Source: Botryllus schlosseri
Lineage: Eukaryota > Chordata > Ascidiacea > Stolidobranchia > Styelidae
DNA: 21,135 nucleotides
Direction: 5' to 3'
Assembly: GCA_000444245.1 (NCBI GenBank)
Contig: ATSW01008483.1
Coordinates: 1 to 21,135, forward strand
In this document: piece after piece, positions 1 to 9,198 of the stretch
Layout of the letters: the number at the start of each line of letters is the position of its first letter
Position numbering within the stretch: the first letter of the stretch is position 1
The notes under the pieces: model-generated
The model's input: the letters and a program-made list of their open reading frames with translations, nothing else
Told to the model about the DNA's origin: nothing
Database searches by the model: none
Made by a program: the position numbers and the translations under genes

Positions 1-1122
1 ATCACCAAAATTGGGCTTTCGTACTCTTTGGGGCTATAGTAAAAACAGTACCTGTCACTTCTGACCTCTCGCAATACATCACCAAAAGCACGTCGACTCC
101 CTTTAAATGTTATTCCAATTTGAAGCGTTAATGTGTTGATTCTAAACTACAAGCACTAAAGAGGTGCAGATTAATGATATTTTTCAACTTTTCACCCGTG
201 ATAACAGTTAAAGCTGTTTGTTTCAACGCACAAATCATTCAACGGCCAAGGCCGATTGTTCACCTCATTTGTGCATGTATCGAATTCCTTATCTTCGAGA
301 CGAAGGAACTGTCATCGATTGGTGAACACAAACGTGTCGGCGATCTTTGCGATATGCCTTTTGCAACCCGACACCACAGAATGAGTGACAAACATATTTT
401 GAGATACATGAACATATATTTTGGTAATAGAATTCAATGATTCAATGTACACCGCATTGTACATTGTCTGTGTGTCTTGGGCAGATGAAAATATAATCTG
501 ACCGTTATTGATTATTGATTTGACCATTGGTGCTGCAAAGGCTTGGTCGGTTCAAGCTATGGCGTCGCGTAGCTGTTTGTGTAGTTTTGTTAGTTTCCAT
601 CGTTTCAAAGCATGGCAGGATTATCAATTGTCATACTATCATATAAAAATATAGATTGGTCAAAACCAACAAGGATATTTGAACTGATCTGTGAATTCTG
701 CAACTGACTCCGACCGCAGATAATGTCCAGAGCTAATTCTGTCTGCAAACTCCATCATGGTGATGCACTGTTTTCTCACTTTCAGCCTTACCAGCATTAC
801 AAAAATGCCCAATTATTTCATCGTTGCTATTGCTACAGAGGCATAAATAACTGCACATAGCTGTTTGATATGGCGAATGCATTGCACTGTTTACCGCAAC
901 AAGCTGAAACCATTGTGGTTACCATACTGACAACGAAGTGCAGGTGCATAAAAACAACCGTCTGTATTTCCTGTACATTTGAGATATTATTTGAATGAAA
1001 TATACCGAAGACCACCCGGTGCGAAAATCAAACTGTGACGGAACGCGGATACAAGTTGTGATTGTGAGGGCTTGTGAATTTTACGATACATGATGTTATA
1101 TTAATATATTTTGACTCTAATC
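1..1122. other. Intergenic, nothing recognised
   Basis: The only open frames here are short (under 90 codons) and lack domains, splice-linked partners or recognisable motifs. I see no RNA gene and no transposon end before about 1123. It is probably intergenic or intronic sequence of a gene outside the window. Confidence 0.5.
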
Positions 1123-1190
1123 CAGGGGTGTTAATCTCAAATTGCGTCACGGGCCGGGTTCAAGCCTTCAAAGCGTTCGCGGGCCGGACA
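1123..1190 (+). mobile_element. hAT-like terminus (left end of a possible outer element)
   Basis: The stretch starts CAGGGGTGTTAATCTCAAA and then carries two CRCGGGCCGG-type blocks, a layout common at the ends of hAT-superfamily transposons. The best partner in the window is the terminus ending at 3931, read on the other strand. The inverted match is limited to the first 8-9 bases plus GC-rich blocks, and the 8-bp flanks (ctctaatc against cataatac) do not match. The assignment to one outer element is therefore tentative; this may be a solo end. Confidence 0.45.
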
Positions 1191-1475
1191 AGTCAACTGA
1201 TTCCAAAGTGTTACCTTGTGCTCTTGCTTCTCACTTTAATAGTTTTTGTCACACATATACAGTATTCACATATAATACACGGGTCGTTGTTGTTGCTGTT
1301 GCTGTTGTTGCTCGACCCACTTCCTGGGTTTTATAAGACACCACTTACACGGATGAGATGGCGAGGAGGAGCCCAGATAAGCCTCCAACATTTAAATAGA
1401 AATTCTGGAGTCGACCTCGGTCGGACTCGAGCCTGCAACCAATTGGTGTTGCAGCTGTGGATTATACCACTACGC

Positions 1476-3146
1476 CAGTGGTTCTCAACCATTTTGTCTT
1501 CGCGGACCCATTTTGGACAGTCACGGGCCCTCCTGCACACGCAAGCTTTAGTTCAAATTCAGCTCTATGATCGTGAAACCGTCGTCTGTCTTGTTCAAAT
1601 ATAAACTGTAGTCTAGTGATACAAAGCAACAAATTGCCTTTTCTTGAAAATAACATAATACTATATTTATATTGAAATTGGGTGGACTTTTACTATTTCA
1701 AAGCGAATTCCGCATCTGCATTTCTACAAATACGCGGTCGTGTCTTGAAAATTTGCACCTTGGATTTGATAAGTACCAGTGAAAATCCATTTCCACAGAG
1801 ATAGGCGGGAGGGTGAATTTAATAATAAAGGGTAACGCTCCTGACGACACCTTTCGGTAGGATCGCAACATATACGACACCAAGATTGAAAAGATTTTTT
1901 AATGAACATACAACGTCCAACCTATATCGTCATTTCTATCTAGCAGCTCATCTTGAAGAATAGTGGTTGTACAGCTTCTTTGAGGTACAGAACTTCAATA
2001 TACAATTGAATAGTATATTCATATTAAAATGAACCCGAATATTTTCGGCTGACACTCGTCAGGGGTAATCGTCAGCAACTAGTAGAGAATTCGAAAGAAC
2101 AGCGTATATCAACAATCGTAACACAAAATACGACGTCACCAGCACGAAATGTCGAATACGAGAGCGTTCAATGTACTATTTTTAGATGATACACGAACTC
2201 TTTTTGTTGACACAGCCTTGGCTGGTGTATTTTGATAAAAGTCGACTCCAAGGCGCACAAATGAAAGTGTGAGCGACCCTTTCCGAGTATGCGAAATCTG
2301 TCGTCTCGATAATTTTTCGCACAGGCGGGATTATCCAACAAGTGTTTGCCAATTGCAGAATTTATGGCCTTTGATTGGTCCGCATCAATCTTGAGCGGGT
2401 GAGTTAATGGTGAGCTTTTCATCGAGCGTGTTCTAATGAATCTAGGGACATGCTGATTTAGATTCACTAGATTCATTAGAACACGCTCGATGAAAAGCTC
2501 ACCCTTAACTCACTCAGATTTCGCATACTCGGAAAGGGTCGCTCACACTTTCATTTGTGCGCCTTGGAGTCGACTTTTATCAAAATACACCAGCCAAGGC
2601 TGTGTCAACAAAAAGAGTTCGTGTATCATCTAAAAATAGTACATTGAACGCTCTCGTATTCGACATTTCGTGCTGGTGACGTCGTATTTTGTGTTACGAT
2701 TGTTGATATACGCTGTTCTTTCGAATTCTCTACTAGTTGCTGACGATTACCCCTGACGAGTGTCAGCCGAAAATATTCGGGTTCATTTTAATATGAATAT
2801 ACTATTCAATTGAATAGTGGTTGTGTATAACACGGGAGAAATCTTTTGCAAACATATCGAATTCACCCTAATTGAACTCACTACTACTTTTTTTACCACA
2901 AACCACAACAAAACATCTCTAAACGGAAATCTGTTTGTATCAGAAGGCAATTTAGCAATTAAAATTAGTTTGCGCAGTAAGGTATTTCATATCAGACGGC
3001 CATGCTATTGATGTCAATCACGAAGTTTCAGCAGTAATGAAGCAAAACTGACTAGCGATTTTATTAATTTGAAAAATAAATAAGGTTATCGGCCATTTCG
3101 CGGACCCCCTGAAAATGCTTCGCGGGCCCTTGATTGAAAACCACTG
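1476..3146. mobile_element. Non-autonomous hAT (Charlie-like) element inserted in SINE copy 1
   Basis: The left end CAGTGGTTCTCAACC (1476) is matched by the inverted right end CAGTGGTTTTCAATC (ending 3146). Both are followed inside by GCGGACCC and CGGGCCC blocks typical of hAT ends. The expected 8-bp duplication is decayed: cactacgc (1468-1475), against tactatacgc on the right with a TA insertion. The same duplicated bases are explained by the interrupted SINE head. No transposase frame is visible. About half of its 1671 bp is the palindrome at 2003-2812, so the element without it would be about 860 bp. Confidence 0.85.
2003..2812. repeat. Long near-perfect palindrome (foldback)
   Basis: The left arm 2003-2300 is the exact reverse complement of 2515-2812 (298 bp, no mismatch by eye). 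The inner arm 2399-2445 pairs with 2467-2513 with one mismatch. The spacer is 21 bp (2446-2466). The left arm carries about 98 bp (2301-2398) that the right arm lacks. The 13-bp word GAATAGTGGTTGT occurs at 1958-1970, outside the left arm, and again at 2812-2824, at the right arm's edge. The arms have no recognised coding content. Confidence 0.95.
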
Positions 3147-3181
3147 TACTATACGCTATATCTCGCCAAAATACGTGGGTC

Positions 3182-3859
3182 ATAGGGGCCGTAACACCGA
3201 TATTCGTAAACATTGCTGGTCTGATTGAATACGCAGTCAAGAACTGATAGAAAGACAGTGGCGCTAACGACGACATATGTTGGTATATTTCTATGCTCCC
3301 TTTTCCTTGGTCGTAATCTATGGCGTTAGCTCTACGTGTGCGTTGTGAGGAGTACAAGATATTTACCTGTAAACGCGGACGTCGGAATATGGATTATTAT
3401 TATTAAATCGCAATTCGTCTATATCTCATAAGTCAGGGGACATATTGGGTCGGAAATGACACATCAGTGCGATCATAGATTTTACATTATATATTTGTGT
3501 AACTAATATGTTTCTATGTAAACTGCATACAAAGGTTCCGCATTGGCGTTTTCGCTTCTGTGAATAGCTACTTTTATGTCCATCTCCCATAAAACTCCGA
3601 ACTCAGTGCGCACCTTCTCGAAATTGGGTGTCAATGTCAGCGAGTTGTACCTGGTCGTAACTGTAGACGTGTAGAGTGAAACCACAACGCCGTTGTCGGG
3701 TGGTTATAATATGACCCCTATGAACAATGAACATGCCCGGCGTTCGCTGTTTTGATGGAATATTTACCTGAAGTATTTCCTGCAAAATATCAGATATTAT
3801 TATGTCATCTGTTATAAATGCGCTGGATAATATATGAATGTATTTTACTATACTCAGAA
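3182..3859 (-). other. Protein-like minus-strand frames of unknown nature
   Basis: Three minus-strand open segments have fairly protein-like composition: about 3360-3182, 3685-3503 (ending in a stop) and 3995-3603. Some have splice-like edges, such as TTTTGCAG and CTTCAG/GTAAAT near 3770. I could not connect them in one phase, and none matches a family I know. They lie between the right end of SINE copy 1 and the hAT-like terminus at 3931. They may be transposon coding remnant, a fragment of a host gene, or chance. Confidence 0.2.
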
Positions 3860-3931
3860 TTGCTTCGCGGGCCGCATGAAATCTTCTGTCAGACGGGAGG
3901 CGGTTCACGGGCCGTATGCTAGACACCCCCG
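3860..3931 (-). mobile_element. hAT-like terminus (right end of a possible outer element)
   Basis: Reading inward on the minus strand from 3931, the sequence is CGGGGGTGTCTAGCATACGG, then CCCGTGAACC and TGCGGCCCGCGAAGC. This closely follows the common hAT layout of CAGGGGTGT followed by GCGGCCCGCG blocks. It could be the partner of the end at 1123, in which case it bounds a 2.8-kb composite containing the SINE, the inner hAT and the palindrome. The flanks do not show a clear 8-bp duplication. Confidence 0.5.
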
Positions 3932-4259
3932 CATAATACATGTCCTTCATACCGTGTGGTTTTGTAGTCTGATTTATAATCACGGAAAAAATCAACTGCT
4001 AGTTACCTATAGCTCTGACAAGAATAAGATGGATAGGCGGTAGATTAATAAGTTATAAAACAATGGTTTTTAACAGTCACTAATTTGCGGAACACTTACG
4101 CTAATCTGCATGCCTTCGCTGAACACCAAATTTCTGCTGAGCCATGAAAACAAAAATCTACGACAATCCACATCTAATGCATTACTATGAACTACTGGAT
4201 GCAGAAAATGGTTAAGAGAACAAAACCACAAATTACAACTTTCACACAAAATGAAAACA
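3932..4259. other. Spacer, nothing recognised
   Basis: AT-rich sequence between two transposon ends. I see no gene, RNA or repeat signal. Confidence 0.5.
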
Positions 4260-4267
4260 TTATAATG

Positions 4268-4578
4268 TAGTGCTTCTCAAACTTTTTTAAACACATGCCA
4301 CTTTAGGATAGTGAAAAATTTCGCGCCCCCTTATCGTTACATCACAAAACCCAACCAGAATACTAGCAATCCCTACGGATAGTTTGATGGCATGGAAGGT
4401 TATGGCTGTTGATGAGAGGACTCTCAACATGAAATTTGGACTATCCACAGGGGCTACGAATTGGAGGTAAATCGCGCGAAGCGCGAAAAAAATCATTTGA
4501 CCGCAGCTTTGTGCCCCCATTCAGATGATTTCAAGTCCCACCATCCAAGGAGGGCGCCCCCCAGTTTGAGGATCACTG
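4268..4578. mobile_element. hAT MITE, 311 bp, with perfect 8-bp TSD
   Basis: The left end is TAGTGCTTCTCAAACT and the right end, inverted, is CAGTGATCCTCAAACT (terminal C to T on the left). The flanks are identical 8-bp duplications, ttataatg at 4260-4267 and 4579-4586, the hallmark length for hAT insertion. There is no transposase frame. An internal GCGCGAAGCGC palindrome lies near 4474. The perfect duplication suggests a younger insertion than the hAT at 1476-3146, whose duplication has decayed. Confidence 0.93.
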
Positions 4579-4586
4579 TTATAATG

Positions 4587-4897
4587 GATATTCATTGCAA
4601 GTATGTGTGACTTCTGTTGTTCGCTTTTAGATACCAATTCTGAAATGCGATTTTCACCTTGGAAAGTGTCTTTGTCGTGTTCGGTTCAAATGCAACAGCC
4701 TGATACCAATTTCTTAATTATAATTGCGCTTATTAATGTCTAAGGTAGAATTGGCATTCCAGAAGGACGCGGTTTGGATTTCGTACCACCACCACAATCA
4801 CAACTCGAGTATTAATCGGGCCTAATTACCAGCCACCAATGATGGAAAATGCGGACATCATTACACGCACGAGTTGAGCGTGTGTCCTGATCTCAAC
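4587..4897. other. Spacer, nothing recognised
   Basis: No coding, RNA or mobile-element signal could be supported here. Confidence 0.5.
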
Positions 4898-4910
4898 ACG
4901 GAACCCTTAA

Positions 4911-5109
4911 CAGCTACAACACCAATGGGTCGTGGCCGGGTTCGAGTGCGACCGAGGTCGACTTCAGAATTCCAACCTAAGTGTTGGAAGTGCCGTGATA
5001 GAAGTCGTCAACTACGGAATAAAAATGAATAAAATCGGCCTGGTGTAAATGACCATTGACCATAGTAGTCGACAAACACCATGAATACCTCAAACAAACA
5101 AGCAAACAA
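4911..5109 (+). mobile_element. tRNA-derived SINE, copy 2, 5'-truncated
   Basis: This copy starts inside the tRNA-like head (CAGCTACAACACCAATGG) and keeps a B-box-like GGTTCGAGTGC followed by the conserved GACCGAGGTCGACTTCAGAA block. It has lost about 70 bp of the body relative to copy 3. The long 3' region (ACTACGGAATAAAAATGAA to GACAAACACCATGAATAC) ends in a CAAA-rich tail. Perfect 13-bp duplications, acggaacccttaa, flank it at 4898-4910 and 5110-5122. 5' truncation, a tailed 3' end and a 13-bp duplication are what LINE-driven target-primed insertion produces. Confidence 0.93.
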
Positions 5110-5122
5110 ACGGAACCCTTAA

Positions 5123-5956
5123 GACTGGTTCAGGGAATCCCTAGTGCTATTTTGAACACCGGTTCTAGAGGTAGGCGTAAAATCGGTGACAAATATTCAT
5201 AGTTATTCTCTAGTAACTGAGCCAAGGGAATTGAAATCGAGTATGAGACAGCCATCACCATCAGGCTTTATACGAAGATGTATTTTGTTTTGTCAAAATA
5301 CCCTTATTGGATTCCACATTCAAATATATTTATTCCCTGCTCAATTGTGAACTTTTCTAACCATACGTCTTGCATATTTGATCCAAAGTATAGGCTTGGT
5401 TGCTCTCGAACAGCCTACTCCGTTGAATGTGATAGTTCAGCACCCTATAGTCCTGTTAGGGTCCAATCTTACTCATGTTATCACTGGTCACCGGTCATAT
5501 TTACCGCTTCTCGCATGCAGCTTACGTTTTGCACGGATAAAGCCGTTCGAGCTTAATTCCATATTACCATAACAAAATTAATGACAGAAATGGGGTCTTG
5601 AAAATTCCACCATGCCTTTAGTTGTACATGACGCCTTGATTGCGCGTCTTGACTAAATACAGTTTCACCGGCAATATAACTAATGACTGTGAAGATATGG
5701 AGCATTGAAACGTATTGAGTCAACATCTGTGGGGGGCAATTCGCCAGAAAAATTAGAAATCGTCTTAATGATGACACCTTAGATGCTGCCATATTTACGT
5801 CAGTATTACAATATATAAATGCGGTTTGTGTTGTAGATTGCATGCGCATTTCCTACTTTGCAAGTCCCGAAAAATCCTAGGAAATCCCGGTCCCACGATT
5901 TGAAATTTGATTCCGAAATCAAAACCGTACTCTGTACAACAACAGTTGAAAAACAG
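5123..5956. other. Spacer with weak palindromic motifs near the right end
   Basis: No gene is recognised; the open frames at 5278-5572 and 5553-5849 lack domains or splice partners. Around 5866-5895 there are alternating TCCCG, CTAGGAAATCCCGG and GGTCCCACG motifs, resembling a degraded simple repeat just before the GAGTC-rich tract. Confidence 0.4.
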
Positions 5957-6377
5957 CAGGGTTGTAATCAAGTCACGAGTCACAAGTCAATCTCACTTTT
6001 ATAGTTTTGTCTCGTGTCTAGTCGAGTCATTTCCAATTCACCACGGAGTCAAGTCTGAGTCCAAGTCAGTGAGTATAGAGGGTCGAGTCCGGGTCACAGT
6101 GTTGTGACTTGAGTCCGAGTCCAAATCATTGTGTTCGCTGTTCAGTTTTGAGTTTAATCCGGTTCAACCAACTTTCTCACATATCGTAATTTTCCTTAGT
6201 CCTGACAGTTTCTGGCCCTATTTTCCAAGTTTCAGGTTTGATAGACAAAATACCAATAATGTGGTGACTTTACTATTCTTCGAACTTACAATGAAATATC
6301 TGTCTTAGCCGTCCTAGTCTCGAGTCATATGACTTGGTTCGAGTCATGCACAATGACTCGAGTACAAATCGGGTCAA
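5957..6377 (+). repeat. GAGTC/GACTC-rich degenerate repeat, copy 1
   Basis: It begins CAGGGTTGTAAT and continues with many irregularly spaced GAGTC, AAGTC and GACTC words in two clusters (5966-6126 and 6316-6377) separated by about 190 bp of ordinary sequence. The copy that starts at 21092 opens with the same 12 bases and the same words on the same strand, so this is a dispersed family rather than a chance tract. The unit spacing is too irregular for a clean tandem satellite. The right boundary is approximate. Confidence 0.7.
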
Positions 6378-7828
6378 TAGACAACAGTAATATCCGATTG
6401 TTTGGTTACTTCTTTACTCGGCTTAACTTATACTTACCGTATCATGTTATATTATGCCAGGAACATATAGTTTCATAAATGAAGAGGCGTGAAACGCATG
6501 TTAAGAACGACTGCTTTACATTACTGCTTTAGGCGTTAAATTATCGTGTAGGCCAATAGCGCCAAAATAAAAATTCGTTTCGATTATCATAATTTTCATT
6601 TAACGTCAAATGGTCGCTTAAGACCCGCGCCTGTACCACCAGCGAGGAATTTATATACAAAATGGCGGGTTTATACAGGATACAACATTTTCTGTCCTAT
6701 CTCAGCCAATTATAATAAGCTCAGCCTTGTGGGATTCCGCAAAGCCTGCGTGATGGCTATTATCAACAAGTGTATCTGTTTGGGTGTAGGTCGACCGAGG
6801 GTATCTTCCCCGAAGAGTCAGCAGAGTAGCAGATAAATCATTATAGTAATTTGGTCGATCGCTCCGGCGGGGATAATTATTTTGCGTTCGTGTATCATAC
6901 CTTCATTATCGCAGTCGCTTCAACTGTTACAGACACTAATTTCCTTGAAGAAACAACGCGGGGTTATTAGGGGTTAATCACTTTGAATCCAGGATTAAAA
7001 TGCGTTGTTACTAGCCTTCAACATTTCCTCAATTGATCCGTCATATTAAGAGTAAACTATCGTATGGTCTAGCCTTGAACGCAAAAAGCGAACTAAAGCA
7101 TAATTTTTAATATGGTTCAGTAGTAGTATATTTTCATTTCGAACACCAAAGTTATTAATTTGATGCGCAATTTGCGTTGCAAAGATCAAGCTTGAATCAA
7201 TTTAAATATTGCCGTCAGGTTTTTCTAGGAAAAAAGTCAAATTTTGTTTGTATCGAATATAGGAATTCACATGCCGGAACATTGCATGCCCTATTATCAC
7301 GGCATTGACCCTAACATTATGTGAGATCATAGAGACTTGTATTTTGTATTTGTATTTTCAGCATATAAATACATACTAAATCCCCTTATAGCCTACCAAA
7401 CTGGAAATCCTAAAATTTGTAACATTGTTCGTGAATATATAAATCTGGTATATGAATATATCGATGTCACTGTGAGAGCTGTAAGTCGCAAAGACCAGTC
7501 ATTGGATTCGAAATAAGCAATTCGCTATATTAACATAATTCCATGCCGAGTTTCCGCAGACGTAGCAAGTGTAAATGACTTTCGATACAATATACAACAC
7601 CGTAATAAGTCATTTTGAGGCATAATAAAGATACATAGAAAATGTCTGTATACTCCGTACCCCAATGATGTACAGTCTGGTTCTAAGCAAATGGATAAGG
7701 ATTGAATTTATTTGCCGTTTGTAGCCGCTGTCAAACGTGACTGCACAGTCTGTGATTCCAGTGTAAATAAGAGGCAGAACGGCATTCTCGTAAACTCAGA
7801 ATCCGAATAGGGTATGTATAGCCTAATG
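6378..7828. other. Intergenic, nothing recognised
   Basis: About 1.45 kb of moderately AT-rich sequence. I found no long open frame, RNA gene, inverted repeat or transposon terminus that I could support. Confidence 0.5.
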
Positions 7829-7866
7829 CAGGGGTCACCAACGCGGTGCCCGCGGTCGCGGTAGAA
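7829..7866 (+). mobile_element. Solo hAT-like left terminus
   Basis: CAGGGGTCACCAACGCGGTG followed by CCCGCGGTCGCGGTAG matches the usual start of one hAT lineage (CAGGGGTCACCAAC plus a GC-rich block). No good inverted partner was found downstream. A weak candidate is the inverted CAGGGTTTCCGACCC ending at 8144, but the flanking 8-mers differ. It is probably a truncated element. Confidence 0.55.
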
Positions 7867-8041
7867 AATAGTCAAATTAGAGATTTAAAAGTCGAGTGGA
7901 AAAGGGTTTTAAATGAACAGCAGTTGAACATGAGTCAGTCGACCATACGGAACATACGAACACAATTTTCGGTTGGGGCGTTGCTCGTCTTCGTCCACGC
8001 GGAAGATTAACGGGAATATCCCGAGTCTCGGCGCAGAGACT

Positions 8042-8208
8042 GTCGCTTCGGCGCGCAGTGCGGTAACGGAACTGAACCCGGAGACGCTGGTTTGAGTCCT
8101 AGTAAGTGATAGTTATCTTTTCTTGGTAAGGGTCGGAAACCCTGCCCAGTGCTCTGAATGTCTAAGAGAAGAAATCCAGCTGAGCGCAGGTAAACGGCGG
8201 GAGTAACT
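8042..8208 (+). mobile_element. tRNA-like head plus 28S rRNA-like segment (SINE-like composite)
   Basis: An A-box-like GCGCAGTGCGGTAACGG (about 8053-8069) and a B-box-like GGTTTGAGTCC (8089-8099) are spaced as in a tRNA or a tRNA-derived SINE promoter. A short stem-loop follows (AGGGT/ACCCT, about 8129-8143). Bases 8142-8208 then align without gaps to a highly conserved 28S rRNA segment as I remember it, CTGCCCAGTGCTCTGAATGT through ACGGCGGGAGTAACT, with about 59 of 67 identical. That segment lies just 5' of the R2 retrotransposon target site. The 3' end of the unit is unclear (to about 8290), and I could not see a duplication. It may be one rRNA-containing SINE or a chance neighbour of a 28S fragment. 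Confidence 0.6.
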
Positions 8209-8304
8209 GATAGCCGGTCGCAATTATCAGTACCCAAGATGTAGCTCTTGGTTTCAAAAAGGTTGATGTCTCGCTAATGTCTAAAAATGAATTGGATGCG
8301 CATT

Positions 8305-8375
8305 CGTGGTTCTCAACATTTTTAGCTCGGGGATCAGTAAAATTTAAAAACAAATTTTGCGGACCGGTGAACGTT
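8305..8375 (+). mobile_element. Possible solo hAT-like terminus
   Basis: CGTGGTTCTCAACATTTTTA followed by GCTCGGGGATCAG and TTTTGCGGACCGG resembles a hAT end with one base lost from CAGTGG. No inverted partner or flanking duplication could be found. Confidence 0.4.
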
Positions 8376-9190
8376 TATTTCAACCTATATGTCGTGGACT
8401 GGCAGAGAGATTGACACAAACCAACGGCTTAGAACGACTGATATACACCATACATATCCATATTACTATTCACGGAACCTTACCTACTCTTACGAGCCTT
8501 ACTTTGGAAGCGCAACTTCTGCTAGTAATTCGAACTTTCCACGAATACACAGACGAGAGTGTTCGAGAAATGATATTCCATCAATGGTATAATGTGTTAT
8601 CTTCATGAGTGGTAACAAGAAAAGTCAAAACTGACGCAATATGAAATGGGTTGTTAGACGTGCGCAATTTCAACGAATGCATCACCATGAATCCATGGCG
8701 GACCTTCTATCGGACCTGTATGTAAGTCTTGTGAGGGATAATTGATAATATATTCGGGAGTGATTAGTTTTGGATCGACACACCGTTCTCGATAAGCGAG
8801 CGCATGCTTGACGCTGCCGTCAAGAGACGTTGAGTGTAATTGAAACAGAATTGCGAGAGTCGCTTAAGTTACAAAATACATACAACAGGATATGTTTACC
8901 GATCATTTGTCTAACTATCGCCACAGTTCATGTGTGGCCTGGTGATTTGAACCTATTCTCATTTTCACGGGCTTAGACATGTATATATAGTGACCAATGA
9001 CCACTGACCACGGTCGATAACCATCACTTCATCGATGTCTAATTGAATCATTCTTGGTTTGATGGGGCGAAAGAGGTAATGAAAACGGAAATCGCAACAA
9101 TGCTCACAAGAGGGCGCCCGCAACGACGAGGGGCATGTTTCATGCCTGCATAATACCTTATATTGATGCCATGGTGACAGCGTCATAATA
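8376..9190. other. Spacer, nothing recognised
   Basis: The open frames at 8357-8608 and 8965-9186 lack recognisable domains. This may be interior sequence of the hAT remnant whose end is at 8305, but nothing shows that directly. Confidence 0.4.
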
Positions 9191-9198
9191 CACTATAT

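Larger units (their letters stand above)
1286..3169 (-). mobile_element. tRNA-derived SINE, copy 1, split by a hAT insertion
   Basis: Read on the minus strand, the piece at 1475-1286 has the same body as the copy at 12482-12756: a B box (GGCTCGAGTCC), then the conserved body, ending in a CAA/CAG-rich tail (1310-1286). The missing 5' head, with the motif matching GGCGAGATAGCGTA, lies at 3169-3147, on the far side of the hAT element. The SINE is flanked by a 12-bp near-identical duplication (aatacacgggtc at 1274-1285, aatacgtgggtc at 3170-3181; 10 of 12). That match joins the two halves as one insertion. Its 3' end is shorter than those of copies 2 and 3. Confidence 0.85.

Noticed and set aside
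1074-1604. 176-codon plus-strand open frame with a leucine run
   Set aside because: The leucines are the GTT/CTG repeats of the SINE tail, and the frame crosses the SINE and hAT borders.
2168-2476. 102-codon minus-strand open frame
   Set aside because: It lies inside the palindrome arm and is not supported by any motif.
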